This document shows positions 24,781 to 36,946 of a stretch of 64,000 nt of DNA, piece by piece. This DNA comes from Eucalyptus grandis (Eukaryota > Streptophyta > Magnoliopsida > Myrtales > Myrtaceae). A model generated the notes under the pieces. The model had not been told where the DNA came from. It worked only from the letters and a program-made list of their open reading frames with translations, and did not search any database. A program made the translations under genes and the position numbers. Each line of letters starts with the position of its first letter. Position 1 is the stretch's first letter. The DNA is taken from positions 6,067,398-6,131,397 of the forward strand of contig NC_052618.1 of NCBI RefSeq assembly GCF_016545825.1, given 5' to 3'.

Positions 24781-27700
24781 TTAAGCTATTGGTGCTTCAT
24801 CTTGTTCATGTAAACCCCATGCAAAGAGTTTCTTCCTAATCCGGTGTAATTGATTTGCAGCTTCATTGATGCTCATCTGTCTTCCGGGTATTTGGTACGA
24901 ACAAGCAACTCCAATGTTATACATCATAACCAAGCATTCTTGAAATATGTTATCCCTTTCGGAAGACCAATGCCGACGACTATAGGGGCCTAAATGGCTC
25001 TCTCTTTCTTGAAGCGAAAGATGTCCGTGATTTCTAGCACTCGTTCGGGCAAAGCTTCGCCACAAAACTATGAATAGTCAAATAGTCTCTAAATTTGTCA
25101 TCAGTGGGTCTCAAACCTGTGAATATCTCCAATAAAAGAATGCCGTAACTATAGACATCGCCTTCTCTTGAAACCTTGCATCCCATTGCATATTCTGCCA
25201 CACATTTTGATTATAATCCAAATCATATTAAAGTGTAGATCATCAAATAAAAATGTAATGTTTGCAAGACTATAAGAGTTACCATTAGCTACCAAAATTT
25301 CCGCAAGAAGACCGATCAATAATTTTAGGTATATAAAATTTTTTGGTTTGAGGGAGAGAGAGAGAGAGAGAGAGAGTACACGGTGGAGCATAATCCATTG
25401 TCCCTCTAAGACTTATTGAGCTCATATGATTATCTACAGTTTCGAAGGATGATTCAAGAAGGAATTTTGCCAATCCAAAGTCGCCAAGATGTGCGACCTT
25501 CTCGGCATCTAAGAGGATATTGCTTGGCTTTAAATCACAATGAACAATGGGGATGTGGCACTGGTGATGTAGATAATCTAGTGCAGAAGCAACATCAATT
25601 GCAATGTTTATCCTCCAAATGAAATTCAACTTTTCGGGAGCATATTATCATGAGATGATGTCGTGTATGAGTGTAGCCACTGTTCCAAGCTTCCATTGTC
25701 CATGAATTCGTAGACTAAGGCCTTAAAATCAATTCCTTGATAATCACTACTAGAGAAAATTGTTAGCAACTTCAAAAGATTTCGATGTTTGACATTCTTA
25801 AATGCCTCGCACTCGACTATAAAGCTCTTCAAAGCACCATGACGAACTAAATGAAGCACTTTCACGGCAACAATCGTTCCATTATCCTCAAGTATCCCCT
25901 TGTAAACTGACCCAAAGCTTCCAACACCGATCAAATTTGCCGAAGAAAAACCTTCAGTTGCTTTTAAGAGTGTCCCGTAAGATACATTCATACATGAATC
26001 ATCCATTGAGCTTGAAACCGGTTCATTTACTTTCTTCTTCACCCAGCAAAGATATATAAAAGCTGCAATAAAAGCCATTCCAACAACTCCGAAATGACAG
26101 CAACAACTATCACTATATTGATCTTTCTACTTTTGTGGCTTTTGGAAAGGCGCTTAGGGAGATGAAATTCCGCAGTCCGCCACGAGGTCATTGTTCCCAA
26201 CAATAGAAGTACTTGGTAGCATTTTTAAAGACTCCTTCACATGGTAGCATGCCTTCAAACTTATTGTACGACAAATTCAAACGTTTTAAGAATCGAAATA
26301 CCGCTAAGAATTCTGGAATTTGACCTGACAAATTGTTGTGTGAAAGATCTACTTCTTCAATGCCTTTTAACGATCTAATTGATTGTGGAATCGATTTGTG
26401 GAAGAAGTTGCCCGCATCCCTAGGATTGCCAACGAAGAGCAATCACCTAAACTACTTGGGATTTCACCTACCAACAAATTGTTAGAGATGTCCAACATAG
26501 TCAAAGCTCTCAAGTTGCCAACTTCTATGGGTAGAGCCCCAGTCAGATGGTTATCAAATAAGCTCAGACTGATGGCTAATGATGAGAGACTGAAAAGCTG
26601 TGGGGGTATGGCACCACTAAGATTGTTGTAAGATAGATAAAGTAGAATGAGAGACCGACAGTTTGATAGATGTGAAGGAATTTGCCCATGAAAATTGTTC
26701 CCTTGCAAATGTACTTGAATCAACTTGGTTAGATTTCCCAAAGAAGATGGGATAGTCCCTCTAAGGTTGCTATGGCTCAATTGCAATATCACTAGATTTT
26801 GTAGATTGCCCAAATTTGAGGGGATAACCCTGAAAATTGGTTGAAACCTTAACTAATAACTCTAAGTTGACAAGATTCCCGATTTCTTCGGAATCTCACC
26901 ATATTTTGACTCCCCGAATGCATAAAAAAGTTGAGAGTGCTGGATAAATTACCTAGGCATTTAGGTAACACTCCACCAAACTTGTTCAAGCCAATATCCA
27001 CTGCATGTAATTTGGTGTTTGTTAGTCAACGAGCAAAGGAAACTCAAGTCTTCGGGTTTTCGACTTCCAAGCCGATTATCACTTATTCTAAACTTACTAA
27101 GGTTATACAAATTTTCCAACGATGGTACTTTCCTAGAAAATCTATTCGTTGAAATTGAAGCCAACCTAGCTTTGTGCAATTCGATATCGAGGGAGGAATC
27201 AGCCCCTCAAGTTGGTTTCCATGAACACTAAATTTCTCAAGATTTGGGAGTTTGAGGCCCATACTTGCTGGAAGAGTCCCTTGTATCTGGTTTAATGAAA
27301 CTTCAAAGCTAATTAGTAAAGAGAGATTGAATAAGGAAGATGGAATTTTACCCGAGAATCTGCTTTTTGTAAGGCTAATGACTTGCAGGTTTGTTCGGTG
27401 GCCTAGAACTTGGGGAATGCTACCCCCTAAGTTGTTCCAAGCTAAGGAAAGTTGTGCCAGGGAAGATAAGTTGCCAATGGAGAAAGGTATGCTCCCGCTT
27501 AAATTATTAAAATTCAAATTGACTTTCTGTAGCTTTGGCAATGAACCGAGCTCCCTAGGAATTTTTCCAGTCAGTTCATTATATGAAATAGAAAGTGCAA
27601 ACAAGTCCAAGCAACCTGATATGTTTTTGGGAATTTTACCGACCAATGAATTGTTGTCTAGCAGTAAGACATGAAGGTAGCGCAACTAGCCAACTTGCGG

Positions 27701-28057
27701 AGGGATTTCATGATCGAGACTATTGTTTTGGAGCCTCATTTCCCTTAAGAAGCTGAAATTCCCAATATGAGGAGAGATTAATCCGGAGAGTTCTTGTGAT
27801 GACAAATTCAGGATCGTGACCCTTCTATGCCTCTGGCCGCACGTAATGCCATGCCACTGGCAAAACCCAATGCTATTGTTCCATGAGTTCAACACGCCGA
27901 AAGGATCTCTGGTTATGCCAACCTTAAATGCGAGGAGCGCGAGTTTGTCTGTTTCATTGGTGGTGGAAGAGACTTGATTAAAGCACAAAGCAAGAGCAAT
28001 ACAAATAAGCAAGGGGCATGATGGAAACTCTGCAAAACTAATGCCCATGAGTTTCAT
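24781..28057 (-). pseudogene. LRR-XII receptor-like kinase pseudogene (EFR/Xa21-like)
   Basis: Family members are plasma-membrane pattern-recognition receptors. In order on the minus strand: a signal peptide (LLICIALALCFNQVSS), an N-terminal LRR cap (WHGITCGQRHRRV), about 20 leucine-rich repeats, a membrane segment near 26,050, then a kinase with GVGSFGSVYKG, VAVKVL, the non-RD loop HCDLKPSN and GDFGLAKF. Exon 2 (24,781-25,194) holds GDVYSYGILLLE and ends HEQDEAPIA. Lesions: an in-frame TAG at 27,686-27,688, a 1-bp loss near 27,130, further frameshifts near 27,000, 26,400 and 26,200, a degraded exon 1/2 junction next to a GA microsatellite (25,353-25,376), and shifts in exon 2 near 25,020-25,040. 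Together these exclude a functional receptor. Confidence 0.92.
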
Positions 28058-30696
28058 GACTTGAAGCCCCGGAAGCGGGTAGATTTGAGAAACAAAAGGC
28101 GGGATGAGTGCTATTGAAAACTTTTCTTGCTCTTGTGCTACTGGAAACTTTGAAGAGCTTTATAAGAATGTGGTGTCGATTTTGAAGCGCTATTTTTATC
28201 TTTTTATAGGAAGGTGTCGATTCTTCTTTAAATTTTTTCAGGATGGCTTTTTGAAGCGCTTTTCTTCTTTTTTTCTTTTTGACTCAGTAGCAAGTGAAGT
28301 GCTTTTCTTCTTTTTGAAGGGCCTTTCTGCCTCTAGACAAGACTTTGCTTGGCCATCTGCGTGTATTGTGGGGGCTAGAGTGAATGGAAGAAGGGAATGG
28401 TGAAAACTCACTTTAGTCAGAGGACATGGACGTGGCAATTGGAGGCCACTTAAACAAAGGTGAGAAATGGATTAGGAGTCTGAGGGCCATTTTCTTTTTT
28501 CTGATATGTGATGAGTTAGCTTTTTGCTTGGCTTGATTTTCTCTTTGAGAATGAAGACTCCGCAAGATGATCTTGAAAATGTAAATTCTTTGTATTGGGG
28601 AATGTAAATTCTTCCCATTAAAATGGCACTAGAGGCACAATTTTTTTCTTTTTCCTTTTCTTTAAAATAATTATATTAGTTAGCTACTCCCCTTGAAATT
28701 TAAACTCACTTCATCCATGCTCATTTTTCCTTTAGAAAGAAAGTAGTAAGTACAATCAATGAATTTTGTCCATTTAAAACTTTTGGACGATAATTGGTTT
28801 CAATAGAATCGCTTGAAAGGAATATTTATTGTTATGGTTAGTGGATTTTTGTTATTATAGCAATATCTTCATGTAATTTTTGGAAGCAAAATGTTACTCT
28901 CTTAGGGCATTATTGCATTCTATAATTTTCTTTCTTGGATACAAATGTTTTTCCTAATCACTTTAATCCTCAACCGTCAATATCAATTAATTATGGGAAA
29001 GCAAAAATAAAGATGCAGAAACAAACTCGATTTGATCGTAAATTATAGTGCGTATGTGTAATCTACAATATTCTATGAAAGATGACTACACTATAAGGAC
29101 GCTAACAATGAAATGACACTAATCCATAGCATCAACAACATTAGATCCAAATGTAAAAATTAAAACCTAATTGGATGTTAAAGAAATATGCCTATCCCTG
29201 TTGTCCATATAGGCAATTCTATTCACCTCTAGTATCTTACTAAGATCAACATCGACTTGTTCTTTCCAAATTACTCTTAGTTGTCCATCACCCATCTGTT
29301 TATTAATTTGGTCAAAATAGGTAGCACGTGACAAAGTCGATATGAATCGATTGGAAAATAAAAAATTATGGCATTGTAGAATTTATCATTCTTGATTGTT
29401 AATTTCATTTTCACTTGTTGAAACAAGTAAACCGCCATTACATCTAGGGGAAAAAATGACTTAAAAACAGAATATACATACCTTAGCCTTAATCTTTACT
29501 TTCATCACATTCCATGGAAAACGTAATGAAAATTTAGTTATTTAGCAAGTACAAAAAAAAAAAAAAAAAAAAATGCATTATGCACTAATGAGTCATGTGG
29601 ATCTCACAACAATCAGGGGCCAAGCAATTCTATACCTATTTTAATGAGGATTTTGTCAATAGGACATTCTTAAACACCTCATAAATATAAGTTTTGTCAT
29701 TTTTAGTATAAGTATCTCAATGCACTCGTTAACAAAACCATTTTGATAACATTCGTTTTCTTTTGGATAATCATAATGGTGGCTTTAAATATTCCTCTAG
29801 CATAAATAGAACACAAAAAGTTTAAAATAAAATCATTTCCCTTCATCCACAAACAATGAATCGAGAAATTTAATAGGTTTGGAATTGGGACTTTTACTCT
29901 CAACGATTGTTAAGAGGTGTAGAATTCTTCTAACTCTAAGATATTACAAGCATCTATATTCTTAGCCATGAACAAAACCTAGCTAGCACTTTCCAACTTA
30001 TATTCATTAAGCATTCAGTAATCATATTTATTGGCAAAACTCTATTTAATGCACATATTATATAATTGATTATTTTTCATACTATAATAATGATTAATAA
30101 AATTGATGCAATCAACACAAAATACTTATATGTAATCATATATTATACCATATTCTTTATGTAATGAGCCAAATAAAATTTCACTAATGATCATCTATTT
30201 TGTGGCGACATAGACATATGTGTCACACTACATAATGCAACCACATGAATCAATGCTCAACCACTAACACATAGAAATCACATTTTTTTAACCAAAAGAT
30301 TTCAAAGTAGTAATTATTAGTTAACATAAAAAATTATGTAAGTATTTATTATATAACATATATAATTAATTTGCAATGAATTCTTTATATATTGCATAAA
30401 CAAGCGAGAGAATTTATATATATTGCAAATCTTTTTAAAACATGTAAGGAAGAGACTTCATATACATATAACAGATAGTTTGCAAAACCCAAGCAGAAGT
30501 GGGTAGATATGATTATGAACAGAAGGTAAGAATAGACAAGAGACGGAATATTAGCTAATGCAAACAATGAAGAGGCTTATAAGAAGGTCTGACTTTTAAG
30601 ACGAGCTCTTGAAGCGCCTTTTTTCCTTATTTTTTTTAGACAAGTCACAACAATAAGTATCATTCATTCAGTGAATGAGAAACTATCAACCTTTGA
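28058..30696. other. Intergenic, no gene seen
   Basis: This is the presumed former promoter side of the receptor kinase relic, followed by AT-rich DNA. There is a poly-A run at about 29,552-29,572. No open frame resembles a known family. Confidence 0.6.
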
Positions 30697-31945
30697 TGGA
30701 GTCTCAAATGGTCACAACTTTGATATTTCCAAATGACAAGTAAAAATTATACTCCGAAATTGTAGTCAAGTTGTGTGCAAAAATCAACTCATTGCGTGAG
30801 ATAAGTTTTGCGTGAGATATGTTTTGCCATGACCAATGGTTGTGATTGTGCGTGATTCATCATGGGCCATGATCAGTAAAAACATGTCCCTTAATTTGGA
30901 GTGGGAATTTGAGAGAAGCCCGGAGGACGTTTATTTCTCAGTCAATTAGTGCTTTGCCCACCCCCTACTTTAGTATTCCATAAATTAAAGTGGAGTTTCA
31001 AATGGTCATGATTTTGATACTCTCAAATGACAAGTAAAATTACGCTGAATTGCAGTCAAGTTGTGTGCAAAAATTAGCTCTTGCATGAGATATGTTTTGC
31101 CACGATTGATGGCTATGATTGTGCATCATTCATCGTGGGCCAAAATCAGTATAAGCATGTCCTTTAATTTGGGGTGGAAATTTGAGAGCATCCTAGCTAT
31201 CAGGACATTTATTTCTAAGTCAATCAGTGCTTTGCCCACCACTACTTTAATACTTCATTAACTAAAGTTGAGTCTCAAATTGTCATGACTTTGATACTCT
31301 CAAATGACAAGTAAAAATTACGCTCCAAATTGCAGTTAAGTCATGTGCAAAAATTAGCTCTTGCATGAGATATGTTTTGCCATGATCAATGGCTATGATT
31401 GTGCGTGATTAATCATGGGCCATGATCAATATAAGCATGTCCCTTAATTTGGAGTGAAAATTTAAGAGAAGCCTGGCTGTCGGGATGTTTATCTCTTAGT
31501 CAATCAATGCGGTGCCCACATCACTACTTTAGTATTCCATAAAATAAAGTGGAGTCTCAAATGGTCACAACTTTGATACTCCCAAATGACGACGAAAATT
31601 ACGCCTTAAATTGTAGCCAGGTTGTGTGCAAAAATTAACTCTTGCATGAGATATGTTTTGCCATGATCAATGGCTATGATTGTGTGTGATTCATCATGGG
31701 CCATGATCAGCATAAGCAAGTCCCAAAATTTGGGATGGAAATTTGAGAGAAGCCTGGCAGTCGAGACATTTATTTCAAAGTCAATCAGTGCGGTGCCTAC
31801 ACTACTATTTTAGTACTTCACAAAATAAAGTGGAGTCTCAAATGGTCACGCCTTTGATACTCTCAAATGACGAGTAAAATTTTTTGCTCCAGATTGCAGC
31901 CAAATCGTGTGCAAAAATTAACTTTTACATGAGATATGTTTTGCC
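30697..31945 (+). repeat. Satellite-like tandem array, about 280-bp unit, about 4.5 copies
   Basis: Units begin near 30,697, 30,985, 31,263, 31,546 and 31,827 with AGTCTCAAATGGTCAC-like sequence. Each continues through CTCTTGCATGAGATATG, TTTTGCCATGATCAATGG, CATCATGGGCCATGATCAG and a TTAGTATTCCAT-like end. The copies are similar enough to imply recent amplification. The last copy is cut short just before a MITE, and one reverse-oriented copy lies beyond it at 33.1 kb. Confidence 0.9.
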
Positions 31946-32061
31946 AATGAAAATCCTTACTCCATTGACAAAGCATAAAAGAAAGAAAAGAAAAATGAAA
32001 GAACAAGAGACACGGTTGAAAAGTTGTTCCTTTGTGGCCCATTCATGCTACGCCTCCAAAA

Positions 32062-32977
32062 GATACTGAGGAAATTGTCCAAAAATTCTAAACCTATTGC
32101 ACTTTTGCCAATTCAGTCTAAACTATTCAATTTTGCCAATTGAGTCATGCAACCTTTCAATGTTTTGCCAATTAAGTCCATTTGGTTAATTTTGAATGGA
32201 AACCATTGGCGTGGACACCAACCATTCTACGTAACTTGGTCAAATGTGTACAATTTTAATAATATGTTAAGATTTTTCAAATTTTTGTTTATTTATTATT
32301 TTATTTTATTTTATTTCCTTTTCTCTATTTTTTCTTTTTTTTTCTTCTTTTTTTCTTTTCCTTTTTCCCTCCGCCGGCCATCACCGGCCTCATTGATGGC
32401 CGGCAAAGGTCGCCGACCACGGGCGAGGGACATCGAGCCTAGATTGGCAAGGGGCTACCCTCACTTGGGCGGCTGAGGGAGGCCCTTGCCTAGGTAGGCG
32501 AGTGTGGGCTGCCTTCACCTAGGCAAGCGAGTGCCACCCTCACCAAGGCAAAGGCTGCCCTCACCAACCTAGGCATGGGCATCCCTTGCCCAAGGTTGAT
32601 GAAGGCGGCCCTTGCTTGAGGTTAGCGGTTGTCAACCTCGTCGGCCATTAATGAGGCCCGACAATGGTCGGTGGGGAAAAAGGGGAAAAACAAAGAAAAA
32701 AAGAAATGGAAAAAAAAAAGATGAAAAGAGAAAAAGGAAAAAAAGAAATAAATAAATAAATATTAAAATATTATTAAAAATTGATTACATTAGCACCAAT
32801 CATGCCGTTGGACAGCCAATGTCCTCTTCAGTGATTTTTGACTAAAATTAGTTAGATGTACTCAATTGACAAAACATGGAAATATTTTAAGACATTGACA
32901 AAATTAAAAATTTATAACTGAATTGGCAAAAGTATAATAGGCTTAGGACTTTTTGGATAATTTTCCCACGGTATTAG
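32062..32977. mobile_element. MITE-like element with GC-rich core
   Basis: Inverted ends share GGAAATTGTCCAAAAA, CTATTGCACTTTTGCC and AATTCAG (left, about 32,070) with their complements on the right (to about 32,970). Inside these are A/T-homopolymer flanks and a GC-rich core at 32,390-32,670 containing GCCGGCCATCACCGG-type motifs. There is no coding content. Partial relatives lie at 33,830-34,026 and 35,320-35,450. Confidence 0.7.
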
Positions 32978-33114
32978 AGACTGTAGCATGAATTGATCAC
33001 AAAGGAACAACTTTTCAATACAAGGATTCTTTTGCTACCTCTACCTCTTGTTCTCCCATGTTTCTTTTCTTTCTTTTGTGCGCTGTTAATGGAGTGGGGA
33101 GTTTCTTTGGCAAA

Positions 33115-33395
33115 ACAGATCTCATGCAAGAGTAAATTTTTGTACGCAACTTACTTGCAATTCGAAGTGTAATTTTTACTCGTCATTTGGGAGTATCAAA
33201 GTCGTGACCATTTGAAACTTTACTTTATTTTATGAAGTACCGGAATAGGGTGTGGCCACCGAATTGACTGACTTAGAGATAAACATCCCAACAGCTAGGC
33301 ATCTCTCAAATTTCCATCCCAAAGTAAGGTACATACTTATGTTGACCAAGGCCCATGATGAACGATGCATAGTCATAGCCATTGAAATTTGTGGA
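33115..33395 (-). repeat. Inverted single copy of the 280-bp satellite unit
   Basis: The reverse complement of the 30.7-31.9 kb unit is recognisable by CTCATGCAAGAG, CGTCATTTGGGAGTATCAAA and GGCCCATGATGAACGA. It is more diverged than the direct copies. With the direct array it forms an interrupted inverted pair around the MITE. Confidence 0.75.
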
Positions 33396-33829
33396 ATTTG
33401 AGCGAAAATCACGTGATTGACAGCTTTGGTTGGCTGTCCATGCAGATTGTGATTGGACTGTGTCTAAGAAAAGAATCTCCTCCCCAAAATACACGCCACC
33501 TCAACATTAGTAGTGGCTCCCGCATTGTTATCGACAATCAATTAAGAGAAGAGAATTGGACATGAAAAGAAGTAACTGTTTTATATAAAAAGAATTTATT
33601 ATTGACATGAAGAGAAGTGATGATCGAACATAAAAAGCGGTAATAGGGTAGAGTACTTATTCTCGAGAAATGTGTTCTTTTTCTATTATCACATATAGTT
33701 TTTAAAAGAAAACGCTTTATCTTCTTCATAATTCTCTCTTCTTATCTTTTCATCACAAAAGGTTGATAATACATTCAAGGTAAAATTCTAAAAGGAAATT
33801 AGAAGGAAAAGAAGAGAAAAGGAAAAATG

Positions 33830-34026
33830 AAAAAAAAATTCAAAAAATATTAAAATTGTTCATGTTGGTGCCAACCATATCACATAGAACAACTGGGGTC
33901 CACGCCAGTGATTTTCGCCCAAAATTAGCCAGATTGACTTAATTGACAAAATTAAAAAATTTAATACTGAATTAACAAAAATGTAATATATTTATGACTT
34001 TGTGGACAACTTTCCCCCGGTACTAG
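33830..34026. repeat. Partial copy of the 32-kb MITE
   Basis: The right-hand portion of the 32,062-32,977 element recurs: TGGTGCCAACCAT, AGTGATTTTCGCCCAAAATT, then AATACTGAATT and a TTTCCCCCGGTACTAG end. The left end and GC-rich core are missing. Confidence 0.6.
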
Positions 34027-34029
34027 TCC

Positions 34030-36941
34030 AAAGAACCTCATATATATAAAAGATTTGCAAGAAGTGCGGAAAAATTAGATGATAAATGGAGGTTCATCTA
34101 GCTTGCTAGCATACAGTAAAGTGAATCACTACCAGTCCATTGATGCATTAAACAATGAGCATAACGGAAGTCCCCTGAACACTGTGTTAAAGCTCTCTTC
34201 CAATTGCAATGGCATCGTTAGTGAAATTGTTGATGCCTTCAATTGCTAGAGCATATCATTCCTCCTCGATGCTCCCGGCTATACTTTGTCGTCCGACAAA
34301 CCTTTGAAACTTCGAACCGTTTCAGGATGATATCCGCTCGTCATGTCCAAGGAACCGAAAAGTACATACATCGAATCAGTTGCATAGGTAAAATGTAAAA
34401 ACAAAACAGATTACAGACATGAGTTTGCGTTTAACATTTTCGAAAAGGAACTTAAAGGGTCCTCTCACCTTGTGACTTTGATGTTGCAGCGGATGAAGGC
34501 AGATTCTACATCTCCAAAACAATATCTGAAACCATGGCTTGAAAGGTGAATTAGTCAGTAACTTTTGAGGCGACTCAGGAACATGGACATGGCCTTTCAT
34601 TTTTCCGTGCCAATATCTGACCCAGGTGGTCCTGAAAGGAACATAATTTGAACTTCCGTTTTCATCTGGGAAAGTGGCTGCGGATCAAGATTCAGCTTTT
34701 AATTCAAGCATCCATGCAATATTGGAAGCACGGCGCGGCCAATGAACAAGTATGTTAACATTGGCTGTACTAACTCCTACTTATAGAGTAAAAACTTGAG
34801 TCGGAATTTGTCATGACCCATTTGCTTCCATCCTTAATTTCTTCCGTGTTGTTTTATTCCGCTACTGCTTGTCTTTGGAACAAGCGCAGTTGAGAGCTCT
34901 CGTGGACACGAATGCCAGCCTATACCTAGAAAGCAAGTACCTTTCATCATATACCCTCAATGGCGATCCTTGAGATGGGTCCACCAAGGTGTTGATTGCG
35001 ACGACAAGGGCTGCGTCACCAACATTTTGCTCCAGGGGAGAGGGCCCATTGGAAGGCCCTCTTCGGCCATTACCGGGTTTACCCACTTGAAGGAAATTAG
35101 GGGTAATTTGTGATCGCCCGACAAGGGTGCCGTCGGGCGGCCCCAATGTCGACAAGGGTCGCACAGCCTCCCTTTGTTGCCAATGAGGGTTGGCCAGCAA
35201 CCTTGTGGGCTCTCAAGCTACAAAAAAATGTAAAGAAAAGAAAAGACAAAAAAAAACCATTTTTTTTATTTGAAATATCTATCTTAGCCTCGATCGTCCC
35301 ACATAAAATGTTGATCGTCAACATCAGCAATTTTCAGTAAAAAATAGCTGGATGAATAGAATTAATACTGATGTGAAAATGTTTAGGACTAAATATATAC
35401 AATTGAAAGGTTTATGACTTAATTGGTATTAGTGTAATAGATCTTCCCAGAGATTATGCACATATGGCAAGAGCAGAATAAGTGTCTTGTGGATGTGCCT
35501 TTGTGAAACAAATAGATGCTAATCACCTATCTCATTTAAAAAGTATCACAAACCCATGCATCGAACAATAGGTAGGATGGGGAAAACTCACTTTAGGAAT
35601 TTTCAGCAGTAGGATCATACATTTTGTGCCAAATTCCTCCAATTTACTTCAGTCACTTTAACAAGAGCACATTTCTGCAGGAAGTCAACACAATGCTATT
35701 ATTGCAAGAGCATAATATTCTCATCTCCCAACCATCCTCAAATCTAGTGTAACAAATTTTTCCAGCACTGCATTTATGAGGAACAAGACATATGGGACAC
35801 ACGGTTGAATTTCTCTAAGTTAAGGTCTCTGAACACATTTGACTAGGACGAACAAAAGCATTACAGCATTAGCCGGATTATGATTTATTAAGCAAGGTAA
35901 TCACACGAGACAATGAAGAAGAAATTAGTCAGCTTGGATTTATTAACAAGGTAAAAGCAAAACATATTTTTCCAGATTTACATAAATGTCATGTTACAAT
36001 CTGAACCAGATCAACCTATTGGGAAATGAATTTTTCTTCCAAAAGAAATTGATAAGTCCACAGATGAGGCAACCAGATGATAAATCAAGACTCCAGAGAT
36101 GCATTTGAAAGAAGCCTAATGGAAAGCTACCAATCAATTGATCTATACAAACTTATCAGAGACTATGAATTAATTTCACTGTTCTGAATCGAATACATCA
36201 TATAAACCAACCCAAGGAAATCTCAAAGGCTCCAGCTTTTCCAGCATCTCTTGAATGATGATTAATTCTATATCAACGTCATCCGTCAAGGACCATGAAA
36301 CTCAACCTTCACCAGAGAGACGGCTCCTAGCATCTTGAAAACTCATGGTGATTCCTGCCAAAGGAGGGTCGTCATACAATCTGCACGTCATCATATCTAT
36401 CCTTTATAGAAGATTTAAGATGCGCAATAAGAATTCAAAGTTAGAGAATCTAATTATTTATCAGGAAAAGTTTAGAAATCTACTTAGCAGGAATGGACCC
36501 GCCAAAAAGGTCTTATTGAGTATAGTATGAGATGAAACAATACGGAATATAGGCAGAAGACCACATTAGGCACATATTGAATGTGAAGGTACCATGAAAG
36601 CTTCACAATTTTCCACGGCATTCCTCTGATGTTCTGTATATGCAGAATGCTGCAAAACACATTGTTGTATTTCCTATCACGGTCAGCGCTGCTTGAAGAG
36701 CCACCGATACCTATAGAAAATAGAGACACCTTACACTCAGTAATGATTTCAATGCTTAAACAACTCTCATTCAACATGAAAACCGAGATAATACCTCCAG
36801 GGATTCAGAGTTATAAAAGAAATGCCATGTGCATGCACAAAATGCTCCACCAAGCAACAGTATCTAAATCATCACAGCAAAAGATTTTACGATTACATGG
36901 TAAATACAGATGAAATAAGAAACGAGATTATTGCAGAAGTA
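34030..36941. other. Intergenic, no gene seen
   Basis: It contains a GC-richer patch at 34,900-35,210 whose open frames on both strands are not protein-like, and another MITE-family remnant near 35,320-35,450. The rest is AT-rich and unassigned. It ends at the target site of the large LTR retrotransposon. Confidence 0.5.
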
Positions 36942-36946
36942 AGACT
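36942..36946. repeat. Target-site duplication of the LTR retrotransposon, left
   Basis: AGACT directly abuts the LTR terminus TGTCGCGACC and is repeated after the opposite LTR terminus at 63,915-63,919. Five-base duplications are standard for Ty3/gypsy and Ty1/copia integration. Confidence 0.9.

Noticed and set aside
32062..32977. Target-site duplication for the MITE
   Set aside because: GATACTGAG and GGTATTAGAG beside the ends look similar, but they read better as part of the inverted terminal repeat, which is also present in a partial copy at 34.0 kb.
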